Source of the DNA: Strix aluco
Taxonomy: Eukaryota > Chordata > Aves > Strigiformes > Strigidae
Direction: 5' to 3'
Assembly: GCF_031877795.1 (NCBI RefSeq)
Contig: NC_133934.1
Location: 107,324,610-107,388,609, forward strand
Length of the DNA stretch: 64,000 bases
The notes under the pieces are model-generated. The model did no database searches, was not told the DNA's origin, and saw nothing but the letters and a program-made list of their open reading frames with translations. This document shows positions 1 through 11,300 of the stretch, piece after piece. Positions within the stretch are counted from its first letter, which is position 1; the number at the start of each line of letters is the position of its first letter. The translations under genes were made by a program, and so were the position numbers.

Positions 1-500
1 TCTAGTCAGAGTCTTTGGAGATCCCTTACTGCATCCTAGAGAGCTAATTAAACATTATGGAAGTAAATAAACATAAACAAAAGTGGTAAATCTGTGAACA
101 GACCAAGTGCTGGCCCGGGACAGCTGGGCCGGCACCTTGTGCCCTCGGGCAGGATCCCGTAACCCCACGGCAGCCGGCCCAAGGGGACCCTGAGTGAACC
201 TGCCCCTGGGTCCCGCGGGCAGAGGGGCCCTGGGCCCTCAGAGCTCATTGCCCTTCCCTAGCTGCCCGTCTCTACTCACGCAACTGGCTTTTAAACGTTG
301 TAGCAACCCGCAAGAGGCTTGGCGCTGGAGGGCAGCGTCTTCTAGCCAGTAACTGGACAACATTAGAGACCTGGCGTCGAGCACGAAGGGAAACAACACC
401 GCGCTCAAACACCGCCACATCGCTCAAAGGGCAGGACGAGCTCAGCCCGCGTCACCCAGCCCCTCACCGCGGGGCGAGGACAGGAGGAGCCCAGCGTTAC
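1..500 (-). other. ALKBH1: ALKBH1 intron 1 (part)
   Basis: Sequence downstream, in minus-strand sense, of the ALKBH1 exon 1 splice donor GTAACG at 500-495. It is moderately GC-rich near the promoter. I see no further exon, repeat or RNA gene in it. Short open frames here lack recognisable protein features. The next ALKBH1 exon lies outside the window. Confidence 0.75.
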
Positions 501-629
501 CTGGCTCCCCGGCACGGAGAAGTCCACCACGCCCCGCAAGTCCAACGCGTCGCGTTGCCGGTAAAAGCGAAAGAGCCGTCGGAAGGCGTCCTCCCCGCCC
601 TCCCGCGTCAGGGCCGCCGCCGCCGCCAT
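501..629 (-). CDS. ALKBH1: ALKBH1, coding exon 1 (5' part of gene)
   Basis: Exon 1 of AlkB homolog 1, an Fe(II)/2-oxoglutarate dioxygenase. The family is known to demethylate 1-methyladenosine in tRNA and to oxidise 5-methylcytosine in mitochondrial tRNA-Met. The exon runs from ATG (629-627) to CAG at 501, followed by a GTAACG donor, giving 43 complete codons. It contains GEDAFRRLFRFYRQ and a VVDFS segment that match the N-terminus of vertebrate ALKBH1. Compared with the human protein as I recall it, the stretch after VVDFS is about eight residues shorter. The catalytic double-stranded beta-helix with its HxD...H residues is in later exons outside the window. The start has an A at -3 and a G at +4. 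It sits inside a YY1-type motif and faces SLIRP head to head. Confidence 0.93.
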
Positions 630-721
630 TTTGGCCGGGCGGTGGGTGGTGCGGCGCGGCGCACTGCCGGGGCGGGGCCAGCTCAGCACAGCCGCCCCCC
701 GCTCCCGCCGCAGCTCCTAAG
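630..721. promoter_or_regulatory. bidirectional ALKBH1/SLIRP core promoter
   Basis: Only 92 bp separate the two divergent start codons, so both transcription start regions must lie in or overlap this interval or the neighbouring exons. It contains an Sp1-type GC box (GGGGCGGGGC, 669-678) and no TATA box. A YY1-type motif brackets each ATG: AAAATGGCGGC on the minus strand at 632-622 and AAGATGGCGGC on the plus strand at 719-729. The gap length and motifs are seen directly. Use as a shared promoter is inferred from the geometry. Confidence 0.85.
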
Positions 722-729
722 ATGGCGGC
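719..729 (+). promoter_or_regulatory. YY1-type motif spanning the SLIRP start codon
   Basis: AAGATGGCGGC places the initiator ATG (722-724) inside the classical YY1 core. YY1 sites overlapping translation starts are known for many CpG-island genes with short 5' UTRs. Confidence 0.7.
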
Positions 730-3700
730 GGTCAGTACGGCGCGGGTGGCAGCGCGCCGCTCCAGGAGATTTTTCGACATTTTTGTGGCTGACGTTCCGT
801 GGACGGTATCGAGCAGTGAGTCTACACCACCCCCTTCATCCCCCACCGGTGCTAGGGCTGGCGCGGGGGGAGACGGCCCCGCCGCGTGTACCGGCAGAGG
901 CCGTGGGGACTGGGCCTGTGTAACCAGTTGTGCATTTCCCCCACAGAGGAGCTGAAGGAGTACTTCTCTCAGTTCGGGTCAGTGCAGAGGTGCCAGCTGC
1001 CCTTTGTGAGTACCCGCTTATTCTCCAGGCCACTGTTTGTGTCTTTTTGGTAAAACGGGGAAGAGCCGGCGGCCGGTGCTCGCTAGGCCCTGGCAGGGTT
1101 CGCCTTGCGGCTGGGGCCTTGCTGCGCTCCCTCGGAGCTGCTTTCTGAAAGCTTTCTGTACTCTAGTCAGATCTTCGGTGCTCTTCAAACTTAAGTTTCT
1201 TCTCCCAGTGGGTGCCGCTGCTTGTCTGCGAGCTGTAGGCCTCACTGAAGCTTCGTGGTTTCCATTGGCTTTGAAAGAGCTTTAGAAAGCACATTTCTCA
1301 GATCCAGTTGATACTGCCATGTCTGAATAATTAACCTGAAAGTACTTTGAGCTTCTCTATTGTCGTGTTATCTTTCTTCTGACAAAGAACAAAAGGTTTA
1401 TGAGCCTGGTCTCACTGGTCTAAAAATTTTAAAGGTGTGGATACGAACCTACAATCCTTTCCTGATGTGGGTTCATATCCCATCCAGAGTGCAGGGCTAA
1501 CACAAAACCCACAACCTCTTTAGGATGTTCTCAAGCTGTCAACTGTTTGTGCCCCTGCCATTTAGATTATTTATCTTCTGAGCATGTAGATCAGGGACAA
1601 TAGTATCTACTGCAGTTTCTTAAGAGTTGAACAGCCAAAAAAAAGTTGTTCCTTTCCCACTGTTATGGATAAGTTGCAGGTTATTGCTGAAGGAAGTTCT
1701 GCCTGCTCGTTTCTCAATGCAAAGTAATGGTCTGTTAAATTAAGCTTAGTGTGTCAGAACATAAGTTAGTGAGCTGATGGGCTCACTATCAGTTGAGGAC
1801 TAGCTTGCAAATGGAGAAGGGTAGTTTGAAACAATCTGGTTATTTCTGAATGCTGAAGCTTAGGTGTCAGCCTGCCACTCGAGTTCCTCAGGCCCAGGAC
1901 AGAAGACTTCATTGTGAAGGCTGGCAGCTTACTGTAAACTGGCCTCCATCACCAACTAAAGCTGAACTGATACACATGTGAATGTTTTGATTCAGTGATT
2001 ACTTTTAGGAGTGTTCATTACTGCTTAAAACTGCCAGAGGTACAAAAATCTGCCAGCAGCATAAGACACCCTAATTAAGACATCACTGTGATACTGAAAC
2101 CAGGAGTGTGACTACAGTACCTTGTGGGTGAAAACTTCACCAGTGTTTGGAAGTGCTGCCAGTCATGCCTGATGATCAGAGTGGCAGAGCTGTTGTGAAC
2201 TCTGATGGGGATCAGAGTTGGGATAAAAGGCACTTTGGTAGACCTGGCTTTTCTGCATTATCTCTTCTTTATTGACAACTGTCTTCTGATTGGCAAATTA
2301 TTCTTAAAAATATTTTTTTTTCTTTTCAGTGCAGTTAGTGCTTCTCATCTTGAATTGCAGCCTACTTTCTTAGTATCTTAAGCAGCTGCTTTATCTTGCT
2401 GAATGCTCTTCAAGTACCATGGCAGGCTCATTTTCAGATGGGGCAGATATCTGAATGTCAGTTCTGTTGTGACTGACATAACAGTAGGTAACTTAGTGGA
2501 GTTTGAAACAACTGGCTATGCATTATTTCAGTCTTCCACTGTAACTTAAAATCTTAAGTTTTATTATGATTGCTGGACTCACACTGGGAGAAGAGAATAC
2601 AGAACAGTCTCTGCTAGGCCCCTGGGTGCTGTCAATGAGAATAAACGTCTTAAAATGTAAAGAAGACTAATGAAACAGCAAATGTGCTAATTTCTCTGAT
2701 AATTTCTAAATCCTTAAATTGAGTATCTGTAGAAAGTTTTTAACTGCCTATGTATTTTCTACAGTAATTGTATTTTATTTTTTTGAACTGGTAACTAGGA
2801 CAAAGATACAGGCTTTCACAAACGTTACTGCTGGATTAAATTCTCAACACCAGAAGATGTTCAGAATGTATTTCAGAAGGACTCCCACATACTTGAAGGC
2901 GCTAAGGTAGCATGCCAATTCTTTTAATGAAGTTATGTAATAAGTTGAGCTCTTTAATTTTGCCTTTGGTTGGACACAGTAGCATAAAAGTATTGCCATA
3001 CTCATTCCAAGTGATTAAGCATTTTGCCACTTAATGTGCTTTTAATGTTTTTTAAATCATTAACACTTTTGTTTATTCCCCTCAACTCCACTCATTAGGG
3101 TCTGAGATCATATAGATACCACAGAAATCGCATAGATCAAAACCTTCTGCTATGCTAAGCTAAAGGAGTATGAATGCAGTAAAACTGTTCAGGAACTACC
3201 ATGCAACTAGTTATTTGTAATACAGGTTTCTGCAGGTGGATTCTAACATCTGATCTGGATGTTGGGTAGCAGGGGAAAGATAACAAAGAATGTAAAGCTA
3301 AGCTTTGAACTTCAGTGAAAATTTCTTTTTCTTCAGTTACTATTTTGTACAGGAAAAATCAGCTGCCTGCTTTCATGTGTTCAAGATAACCTTAAATTAG
3401 CCTTAGTGCAGCTGTTTTTTTAATTGCTGTCTTCAACATTTTAAATGTTAGTAAAGAAAAAAATATGACACTTTGGCAATTGGAGTCCATAATGTACGGT
3501 AGCAAGAGACTGTACACCATCAGTGTAAAACCTTTGGTCTAGTACCCATACAAAGGTATCTGTCACTGACTGGTCAGATGATACAGTTGCCTGGCTTTAG
3601 CTTCACTGCAGCAAATAAACAGCAAAGAAATGACCATGGCCCTGCTTTCCAAACATTTAGGATGGTGGTGTTAACAGATAAGGATAAAAGGTGAGTCAAT

Positions 3701-4802
3701 GGGTGGCCAAAGCCATTCATAAATTAACAAGTCTCATGTCAAAATCATTAGAATCTACTATGTTCACTAAGTAAGTGCAAATCACTAAGGGTATTTGCTT
3801 CAGCTGATCTCACTACTTAAACCTGGTAGTACAGAGGGACAGCATGAGCAACAAGCAGGCTGGTATAACAGACACAGTTCATTTCTTTGAAAAACTAGTA
3901 AGAATTCTTCACTATCCTTCTGACAACTAGTTTCTCCTTTTGAGACTTTCAGTGCTAGGAGATGGTATGAGTAAAATGAATTGGCAAGACTTCAGGGATG
4001 CAGTATGTTGACTAAGTATTTTGCTTGACATGGTTCATACTATTGGAGAAATCTTTAGTGCTTGTGGTTACTTCAATACCTATTCTTAAGAAGAGCTGAC
4101 TTGTGAGTTACAACTGTGGTACAAAAATGAAAAGAGAAATTAAGGAGTGGTTTACTGTCTTCAGTCTTAAACTGCCAAGCCAGGCTCATAAATTGGGCTG
4201 AAAATAACTAAGATGTTACCTGTATGCAATTACCAAGATAAGTACTAGGAGTAGCATAGAGGAGTATTTAGTGTCAAATTTCTTGGAAATTATTTTGCTT
4301 TTTATTCTTGAAGCTGTAAGATAGCCACATCCACTTAACTGGAGGACTATACTCAAAAGAAGTGCAAGAGCTAAGAGGCTTTATGGTGGAATAAGAAGTA
4401 GAAGGCAGGCAGTAGGTAGCTCTCTTCATTTCTTCAAAAATGCAAGTTTTTCTAGAAGCAAAACACATAAGCACTTCTGCCAACTTTGTTCAAGGCTAGG
4501 TTTAGACAGTTACCTTCTATTAGTTCCACTTGAAAGCACAAGCTTTTAAGATGCATTTTGCCGATACAGCTAGCAATTGCTGTGGAAATTATATTCAACT
4601 TTCCTGTCAGGACCTTAGCATTTGTGGTTATCGCTCATGAAACTGAACCTGTTATAAACCCATCTTTTGCTTTCTGTATGAAAAAATGAAAAATATCAAG
4701 CCTTCTTGCCTAACTAATTTGAATAATTTCCATTGTTTTCAGCTTGCTCTCAGACAGCAGTCCCATAGAAGACACAGTCAAAGAAGGAATCAAAGCAAGT
4801 GA
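722..4802 (+). CDS. SLIRP: SLIRP, SRA stem-loop-interacting RNA-binding protein
   Basis: Complete gene; exons 722-815, 947-1005, 2799-2906 and 4743-4802 join in frame to 106 codons plus TGA (human: 109 aa). SLIRP is a small single-RRM mitochondrial protein that partners LRPPRC to stabilise mitochondrial mRNAs. It was first described as an SRA RNA-binding corepressor. Residues 1-16 are Arg-rich and acid-free, fitting a presequence. The RRM spans about residues 18-95: RNP2-like DIFVADV at 19-25, the KELKEYFSQFG helix at 32-42, and RNP1-like KRYCWIKF at 59-66. All introns have GT-AG ends. The first is only 131 bp; the third is 1.8 kb. Exon 4 is assigned from its phase-0 acceptor, stop codon and following poly(A) signal. 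Its basic tail (LALRQQSHRRHSQ...) differs from the acidic mammalian end, so it is the least certain exon. The gene is divergent from ALKBH1 and convergent with SNW1. Confidence 0.92.
1006..2798 (+). other. SLIRP: SLIRP intron 2
   Basis: 1.8-kb intron with donor GTGAGT at 1006 and acceptor CTAG at 2795-2798. It is AT-rich with a few T-tracts. I see no exon, RNA gene or recognisable mobile element in it. Confidence 0.85.
2907..4742 (+). other. SLIRP: SLIRP intron 3
   Basis: 1.8-kb intron with donor GTAGCA and acceptor TTTTCAG. No recognisable repeat or gene. The short open frame on the minus strand at 4274-4483 has no family resemblance I can see. Confidence 0.8.
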
Positions 4803-4817
4803 GTGGTGGAAGGCGGC

Positions 4818-4823
4818 TTTATT
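4818..4823 (-). terminator. SNW1: SNW1 poly(A) signal (AATAAA on minus strand)
   Basis: TTTATT on the plus strand reads AATAAA in SNW1 sense. It is the only canonical hexamer I find below the SNW1 stop codon (5342-5344) within the next 540 bases. U-rich sequence follows at the expected distance (about 4770-4795 on the plus strand). It lies 16 bases after the SLIRP stop codon, inside the SLIRP last exon, so the SNW1 transcript should end within SLIRP. Confidence 0.6.
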
Positions 4824-4845
4824 TCACTAAATGTAAAGAAACTAA

Positions 4846-4851
4846 AATAAA
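4846..4851 (+). terminator. SLIRP: SLIRP poly(A) signal
   Basis: AATAAA 44 bases after the SLIRP TGA, followed by a T-rich stretch at about 4876-4886 that fits a downstream element. It predicts a very short 3' UTR of roughly 65-75 nt. Confidence 0.75.
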
Positions 4852-5341
4852 GATTACTGAGAAACTATGAAGGAGTATTTGTTTTAAAACCAAATCCAGC
4901 TGTTTCCCCTCTGTGTTCAAATAAACTGTATAGCCATACTAAAGAAACACTGAATCAAACTCCCTAGCATCCATTACAGCATAAAGACAGTAATTATATA
5001 CAGCAGGAAGGCTTTTAACAGATGAAGTAAAAGCTTTAGCTACCTACAAAAAGTAAAGCTGCAGGAAGGGGCTACATTCTTACCCTGAGATGCTGGGAAA
5101 CAGGGAGTACTTGCTAAAGAATAAATTCCCTTGTGAAATGTTTCAGAGTGGTCTCCATTCCTCCACTCTCCAGGGGTAGCTGTTCTATGTAGAAGAATTA
5201 GTGTGTGTGTATATATCCACACGAGCTGTGAACTGCTGCATTACAACGCCATCCCCCTACACACCTCTGATCTTGCAAAAGGCATTTTTAGTAAGTCCAA
5301 GCTTGTAGTCCATTTCTCTACCTCTCAGAGAGCAGAGGCAT

Positions 5342-8300
5342 TCAGTCCTTTCTCCTCTTTTTGCTCTCATGCTCATGTTCTTTAGGGCGGCTGCTATCTG
5401 AGGGCCGTTTAGAACCACCATGTTGCTTAGCTTCTTCCAGAAACTTGTCCAAACCAAATGGATCCTCCTCAAATTGAACTGGTCCGTCTCTACCCCTCCC
5501 TCTGGTGTTACGATCTGAGTTAGAAAACTCTTTGTCAGGAACAAACCTGCAGGAGAAGAGGTGATACTCAGTTGGCTGTAACTTCACAATACTAATTAAT
5601 ATTTCTTAACTTCATTTTCTTACCTATTGGTCTTTATTCGAGCCTCCAGATCATCACCATACATGTCCTTATCCACATTTTTACTTGGCCTGTAGATGTT
5701 CTGGGCCATATCCTTGCCACTTCTCCAAGGCTGGTCATAAACATTATAAATTTCATCCTCTCCTCCAGCAAAGCCACTGTCCATACCCTGTGAAGAACAC
5801 CACAAATGAGTCTGCAAAACTTCAGCTGGTTTATTTTAACATCAATACACACTGATGTCACACAGATACACAAAGATACAAAGATGGTATTGTGTGATTT
5901 AATACCAATTTCAAATGAGTTCAAGCACTTCAACAAGTGTATGAGTGGCTTTGGGTCTGGGATTAAGTCCAGAGAATGTGACACAACCATTACAAGTCTT
6001 ATTGAGGACGCTCCTACTCTTCCAGAAAGCAACACGAAGGATTACAGGCCATTCATATTACAGAATAATGGATCATTTCAGTCTGCCCTGCAAGTACAGC
6101 TGTCTATAATAGCCAAATACAACCATACAGAAATGTATATTATTCAGAATTTCTGGAAAACATTTAAGCTGATTGATACAAATCATACAGGCTTATGTAA
6201 ACTGTGAAAGTAGAAGTGAAGTGCCTGCTTGTTCACTTTTGATTCATCAGCTTTCCCTTCTGCCTGCAAGTCTTTCATTGGAGACATGAAAAAGAATGAT
6301 TGACAAACTGCAGGTCTATTCAGGGACTTTCTGAAGCCTAATCTACTTTTTCATCTCTGAATAGTATTAAGTTCAGGGAAAATAAATGTTGCTGTTAACT
6401 ATTTATATCTTCAGAAGGATTTTTAACATAAGCAATAATGGGAATAGAAAGTATTTACTTGCTTCTCTCTGCGCAGATTTCTCTTATTCAGTCAGTACAT
6501 TTGTACAAAAGAGGAAAATTAGGACAGTGCAGCTTGAAGGCAAAATAGCTTCTTTCTCCCCACTTCCCAGTAAGAAAAACCACAACAAAAACACTTTAAT
6601 CCAGTTATAGGTTCAATATACTCCATTTCTGTTGCATCAGCTATGGATAAAGGAGGTAACAGTTTCCTAAGCAGTTGAGACTTCTTTCATGTATCCACAC
6701 CAGCCATGAGAACAGGGTCCCTTTAGTATTCTAGCCACACCCACTAAGGAAGGATGAACATGTTGTCATAGAAAGCTACACAGCTGTGAAAAGGTATTTT
6801 TACCTTGCTCTGGTTGAACAGCCTCTGGTCATACTGGATTTCATTGGATGGCCTGGGGTTGGGTACCCCGAGGGCAATAACTTCACTGATATCTCTGTTC
6901 TCGTTTCTCTGCAGCTTTGACCTGAATTAAAAATTTCAAGTTTTATTAGGTCAGTAAACCGTATTTGTTGACATGGTCAGCTGCAACCTGATCCTGTATT
7001 AGTTGCTAACAATTTGCATCAGGAGCCAGATTTTGACTGTTGTCCTTCCTTACTAGGTAGCATTTAAAATTTGTCTCCTGGCAAAGGAAACATTTGGCAA
7101 AGTTATGTTCAGCTGGGCATGACATTTAAATTTGCTTTCCACTATCTGCAATTTACATCAAACTGACTTGGTCTAAAATGTCATAGGTATTTTTTGCAAG
7201 AACCAGTGTAATTATATTCTGGGGAGGCCAAGCAATCTAATTTTAAGATATTGGAGATCTTAAGCCTCCAGAAACCATTTGTGCTCAGAAATCTTACTGG
7301 CTTGGGCAAACAAGATACTTCAGCCTACACTCATAAATCTAAGCTTACTTCAAATGAACAGCTTCAAGAAACAAAGCCACTAATGATACTCTGGTCTCAC
7401 TGAAGTTACAGGATCCAGGTTTCAACCTTTACTGTAAACACGTTAATTAAATCTGAATATACTCAAGTTCTGCTAAAGAAAAACCCACCCAAAACCACCA
7501 ACCCCCTCCCCTCCTCCATTCACCTGGAAAATTCTAAATTTAGAAGAGAGTACTGCAGTACACTAACAAGTAATACCATTTCATGCAATGAATGAACAGT
7601 GCTTCATAGCAGTGAATATCTCCACAAGGTAAAATTCAGGCACTCACATCAAGCAAAAGGAAGCCCAGTGTGATAGTTTTGCTAGTGGGGAAGCCAGTGC
7701 CAGTACAGGAATAAAGCAACTTTCTTCTGTGACTCACCTTTTGTCAGGGGCTGCCCTGGAAAGATTTCTGTCATGCTGTCTCTCTTTGCGCCGGTCATGT
7801 CTGATTTCATCTCTCTCTCTAGCTTCTCCGTCCTCTGAACAAATGCAAGATTGCTCATTATAGACAAGCATTTGAAGTTTGAATTAACTATGCCACAGAC
7901 ACATGCACAGCAAGTCAATTCAGTATTCTTTTACAGAAGTGACCCTTAGCACTTTTTAGTGTTACAGTTTAAACAAACTGAACACATGGAAAACCACAGC
8001 ATTCTTACGCCACATGCAATTAACTGTCCTTGACAAGACAGTTAAAGCAGACATATCCAACAACTATGTCTTCTCAGCTTTGAAGAGCTTAGAATACTTG
8101 TCCATCTAGGAATTAATATCCCAAAACACCTACAGATCATACTTTTATCTCTTAAGTGTAAAAATACTGTTCAAACACACAGGCATGTAAGTGCTTTGAA
8201 TAACATTCTGTGTCTCAGTATCAGAGAATCACTCAGGTTGGAAGGGAGTCTCTAGTTCAACCTCCTGCTGAATTCAAACCAGGTTGCTCAGGTCTCTGCC

Positions 8301-11300
8301 CACTCAGACAGGGAAAACCTCCAAGGACAGAGATTGCCAGCCTCCCTGGCCAACCTGTTCCACTGCTGTTCTCACGGTGAAATTTTTTTTCCTCACATGT
8401 AGTTGGAACCTCCTAAACACCTCAAGTGTTGACCACTGTCTCATTCTTCCACTGTGCAACTCAGTGAAGAGCTCTGATGATCTCCTTACAAATACAGGAG
8501 GCTCCCCAAAGCCACATCCTCTCCCGGCAGAACAACCTTCACTTTCTGAGCATCTCCTGACTAGGCAGGTACTCTAGCCCCCTAACCATTTTGATGGCCC
8601 TCCACTGAACTCATTCCAGTTTATCAATGTCTGTCTTGTACCTGGGGGCCCATAACTACACACATATTCCAGATGCAGTGTAAGAGGTCACCAGTAAAAC
8701 TATGTGATTTACTTCCCTTGATCTACTGGTTACATTCCTGCAGATTCAGCTTAGTATGCCCTTAGCATTACCGCTGCCAGGGCACGCTGCTGGCTTACAT
8801 TTAGCATACTGTCCACCCGGACTCCCAGGTCCTTTTCAACAGAGCAGCTCTCCAGCCAGCCAGTCCCCAGCCTGTTAGAAAAAGGCTAGTCCTTCCCAGC
8901 TGCAGGATTTGGCATTGTATGACCATAACCTCCACCTCTTCAAGAGATTAACTGCTCTAAATTCGGCATCTTGATCTCTGAAGTGCCATTTCAATCAAAA
9001 CATAAGACTTGGTTATGATTTAGTTAGCAGGTTTTGGGCCTACTGGCCCACAGAACTACAGTTCTGCAAGACCAGTTATAACAGTGCAAGAGACAGAATA
9101 CTGCATTTACCATCTTTGAAAACTTAAAGGTGGTTTAGTTCTTGTAAACAAAGTTGATCTTCATCTGCAACAAACCTTTTCTAAAGAAAAAAGTTACTTT
9201 AAAACAGTCCATGAAAGCCATTACTTGCACTGATCCATTAACAACTCTTAAATTCTCAATGTCCTAAACCTATATACACTGACATACTGCTGTGAGGTTC
9301 AAATCCTGATCCCACCAAGGAAAGAGATGAAGAACAGATATCATGCTTAGAAATTACAGTTGATATTTAGGTATTCTAAGTTCTCTTTTTTCAAACCCAT
9401 ACTTCAGAGAGTGCTAAAAAACACCACTGCATCTTAATAACAAAGAAATGTACCTTTTTCAACATGGGTTTTGATCCCTGCTCTTCTCTCCCTGGCTTTC
9501 TGAGCCATTTCTCGGAGCTTTTCCTCATGTTTCTCCTTTTCTTTCTGAGCCATCTTTCTCTCCACCTGGGCACGCATCTCTACTGCCTCACGAGCCTGCA
9601 CACATAAGACACAGTTAAAAAGACAGGAAGCTAATACCTGGGATGCAAGCAGATCTTCTGTCATGGACTAATCCATGGAAGTTCAAAGACATACAGCCAC
9701 AGCAGTTAGAACTGAGAAACAGGACCCATGACCTCCAATAATTTAACCTACATTGAGCCACCGATTCAAAGATACTGGGGCTAAGACCTTATGTCTTATG
9801 TTAGTCAAGAAACAGGACAGATCAAAAAGCTATAGCCTATTCACAGCTGATTTTCCTAAGAAAATAAATGTACAAAGAAGATAAAACCACATGGAACAAA
9901 ACAGTTTAAACAGCCACCTGACCTTTCTGTCAGCTATATAGAGAGCCTCAGCAAGCTTGGCAAAGTTTTCATTAATATGAACAGTCTGCAATCCTCTGCC
10001 ATCTGCAGCCAGACGCTTATCTAATGGAATGGTGTAACCCTACAGTGGAAACAGAGAGGCAGTTAATCACAGAAACTAACATTCTTTGTAATAACAAACA
10101 TTATTACATTTATTGTGTAAGAGAACAAAAACACACGCAAAACTACAGCCCATCATTAATACGCCTCAATGGATCTCCTTTATACCATACTTCAAATTCA
10201 TAGCAGGTAACTCAGCTTCACTGCAATTCCACACTCTCCCCAAATCCGCACCACACTTTCCCTTCAAGGTACATCTTTGTACAAATGACAGTTTTTGACT
10301 GATAATGTCCACTCTTTGCTTTGTGTTAAGAACTACAGAGAATAACTTTCCTAGTCTCTAAGCTGTTTTACCATTTATGCTTAAAAATTGTTTTCCCTAA
10401 ACTGTTTTCATACCTGTTAAGAGGTTAGCTGATTCAAAATGAGAAAGTAAGGGGCAAGGCTGCCAGCAAGAGACTAAATGCTAATTTTGCTTTCAAAAAC
10501 TGAAACGAAAAATTATTTATAGATGATATTTTAAGATTCTTTAGCGAGCTCTACAAAATTTTTGCTTTGGTTTTAGCATCTGTAACCTAAAATTTGATCT
10601 ACTAATTAGCATCAGTCCCAGTTATACAGCTGTGTTGGGGTAGAAAAAAAATAACATCCAAACATGCAGCTTTTCCTTCCTCCATTTGAAGAGGCTGCCT
10701 CACGACAACAGCTTGGTAAGTTTCAGAACGATTAAACCAGTTACTGCAGCAAATTATAAATTCTCCCTTTTCTCTGAACATACACTTACTGGGTGATAAA
10801 AGTCAAAGGGACAGGACATACCTACTCAAATAAGGAATAAAAATAGCCAAGCTAACCAGTGATGAAAATTAATTAGTGCAAGAATGCACCACAGAGAACT
10901 TTCCAGAAATTTGGACTGCAGTATTAAAAAGAAACACACTTAGTTTTCTATGAATTACCCCTCCCTTTTTCAGTTTAGACAGCTTTACTTTGTGAGTTCC
11001 AGAGACTTTGGTTTCAGATTCCACACACATGATGGGGATTTTAAGTAATGTCATTTTTTCCTCTCAAAATGCATAATCTCTGCCATGAAATAATATATTC
11101 TCTCTCAGTTCTACATTCCTATCAATTTGGCAACCCTTATATGCCAAAGAGAGAAAAAACGATGTACAATCATGTGTTCTCCATGCTACAAGCAGCCAGT
11201 TTCCCTAACTCTAGAGGTTTCAAACTAGTATTATTGAACCTTAAATAATTCACAGAAGTCTCCCAGTAGGGTGAAACATTAGGAAGATGAATTTATGACA

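Larger units (their letters stand above)
420..1130. promoter_or_regulatory. CpG island over the ALKBH1/SLIRP divergent promoter
   Basis: GC-rich, CpG-dense stretch covering ALKBH1 exon 1, the 92-bp gap between start codons, and SLIRP exons 1-2. The edges are estimated by eye. This pattern is usual for TATA-less housekeeping promoters, and I see no TATA box at a sensible place. Long frames on both strands here reflect GC content, not genes. Confidence 0.85.
4800..5341 (-). other. SNW1: SNW1 3' UTR (predicted)
   Basis: Sequence between the SNW1 stop codon and the minus-strand AATAAA at 4823-4818. No other canonical poly(A) hexamer is present on this strand. A short CA/TA repeat tract lies at about 5200-5218. 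The low end is inferred as 15-25 nt past the hexamer. Confidence 0.55.

Noticed and set aside
442-846. Minus-strand 134-codon frame across the SLIRP start
   Set aside because: Shadow frame of the ALKBH1/SLIRP CpG island; the real ALKBH1 exon is in another frame with a clear donor.
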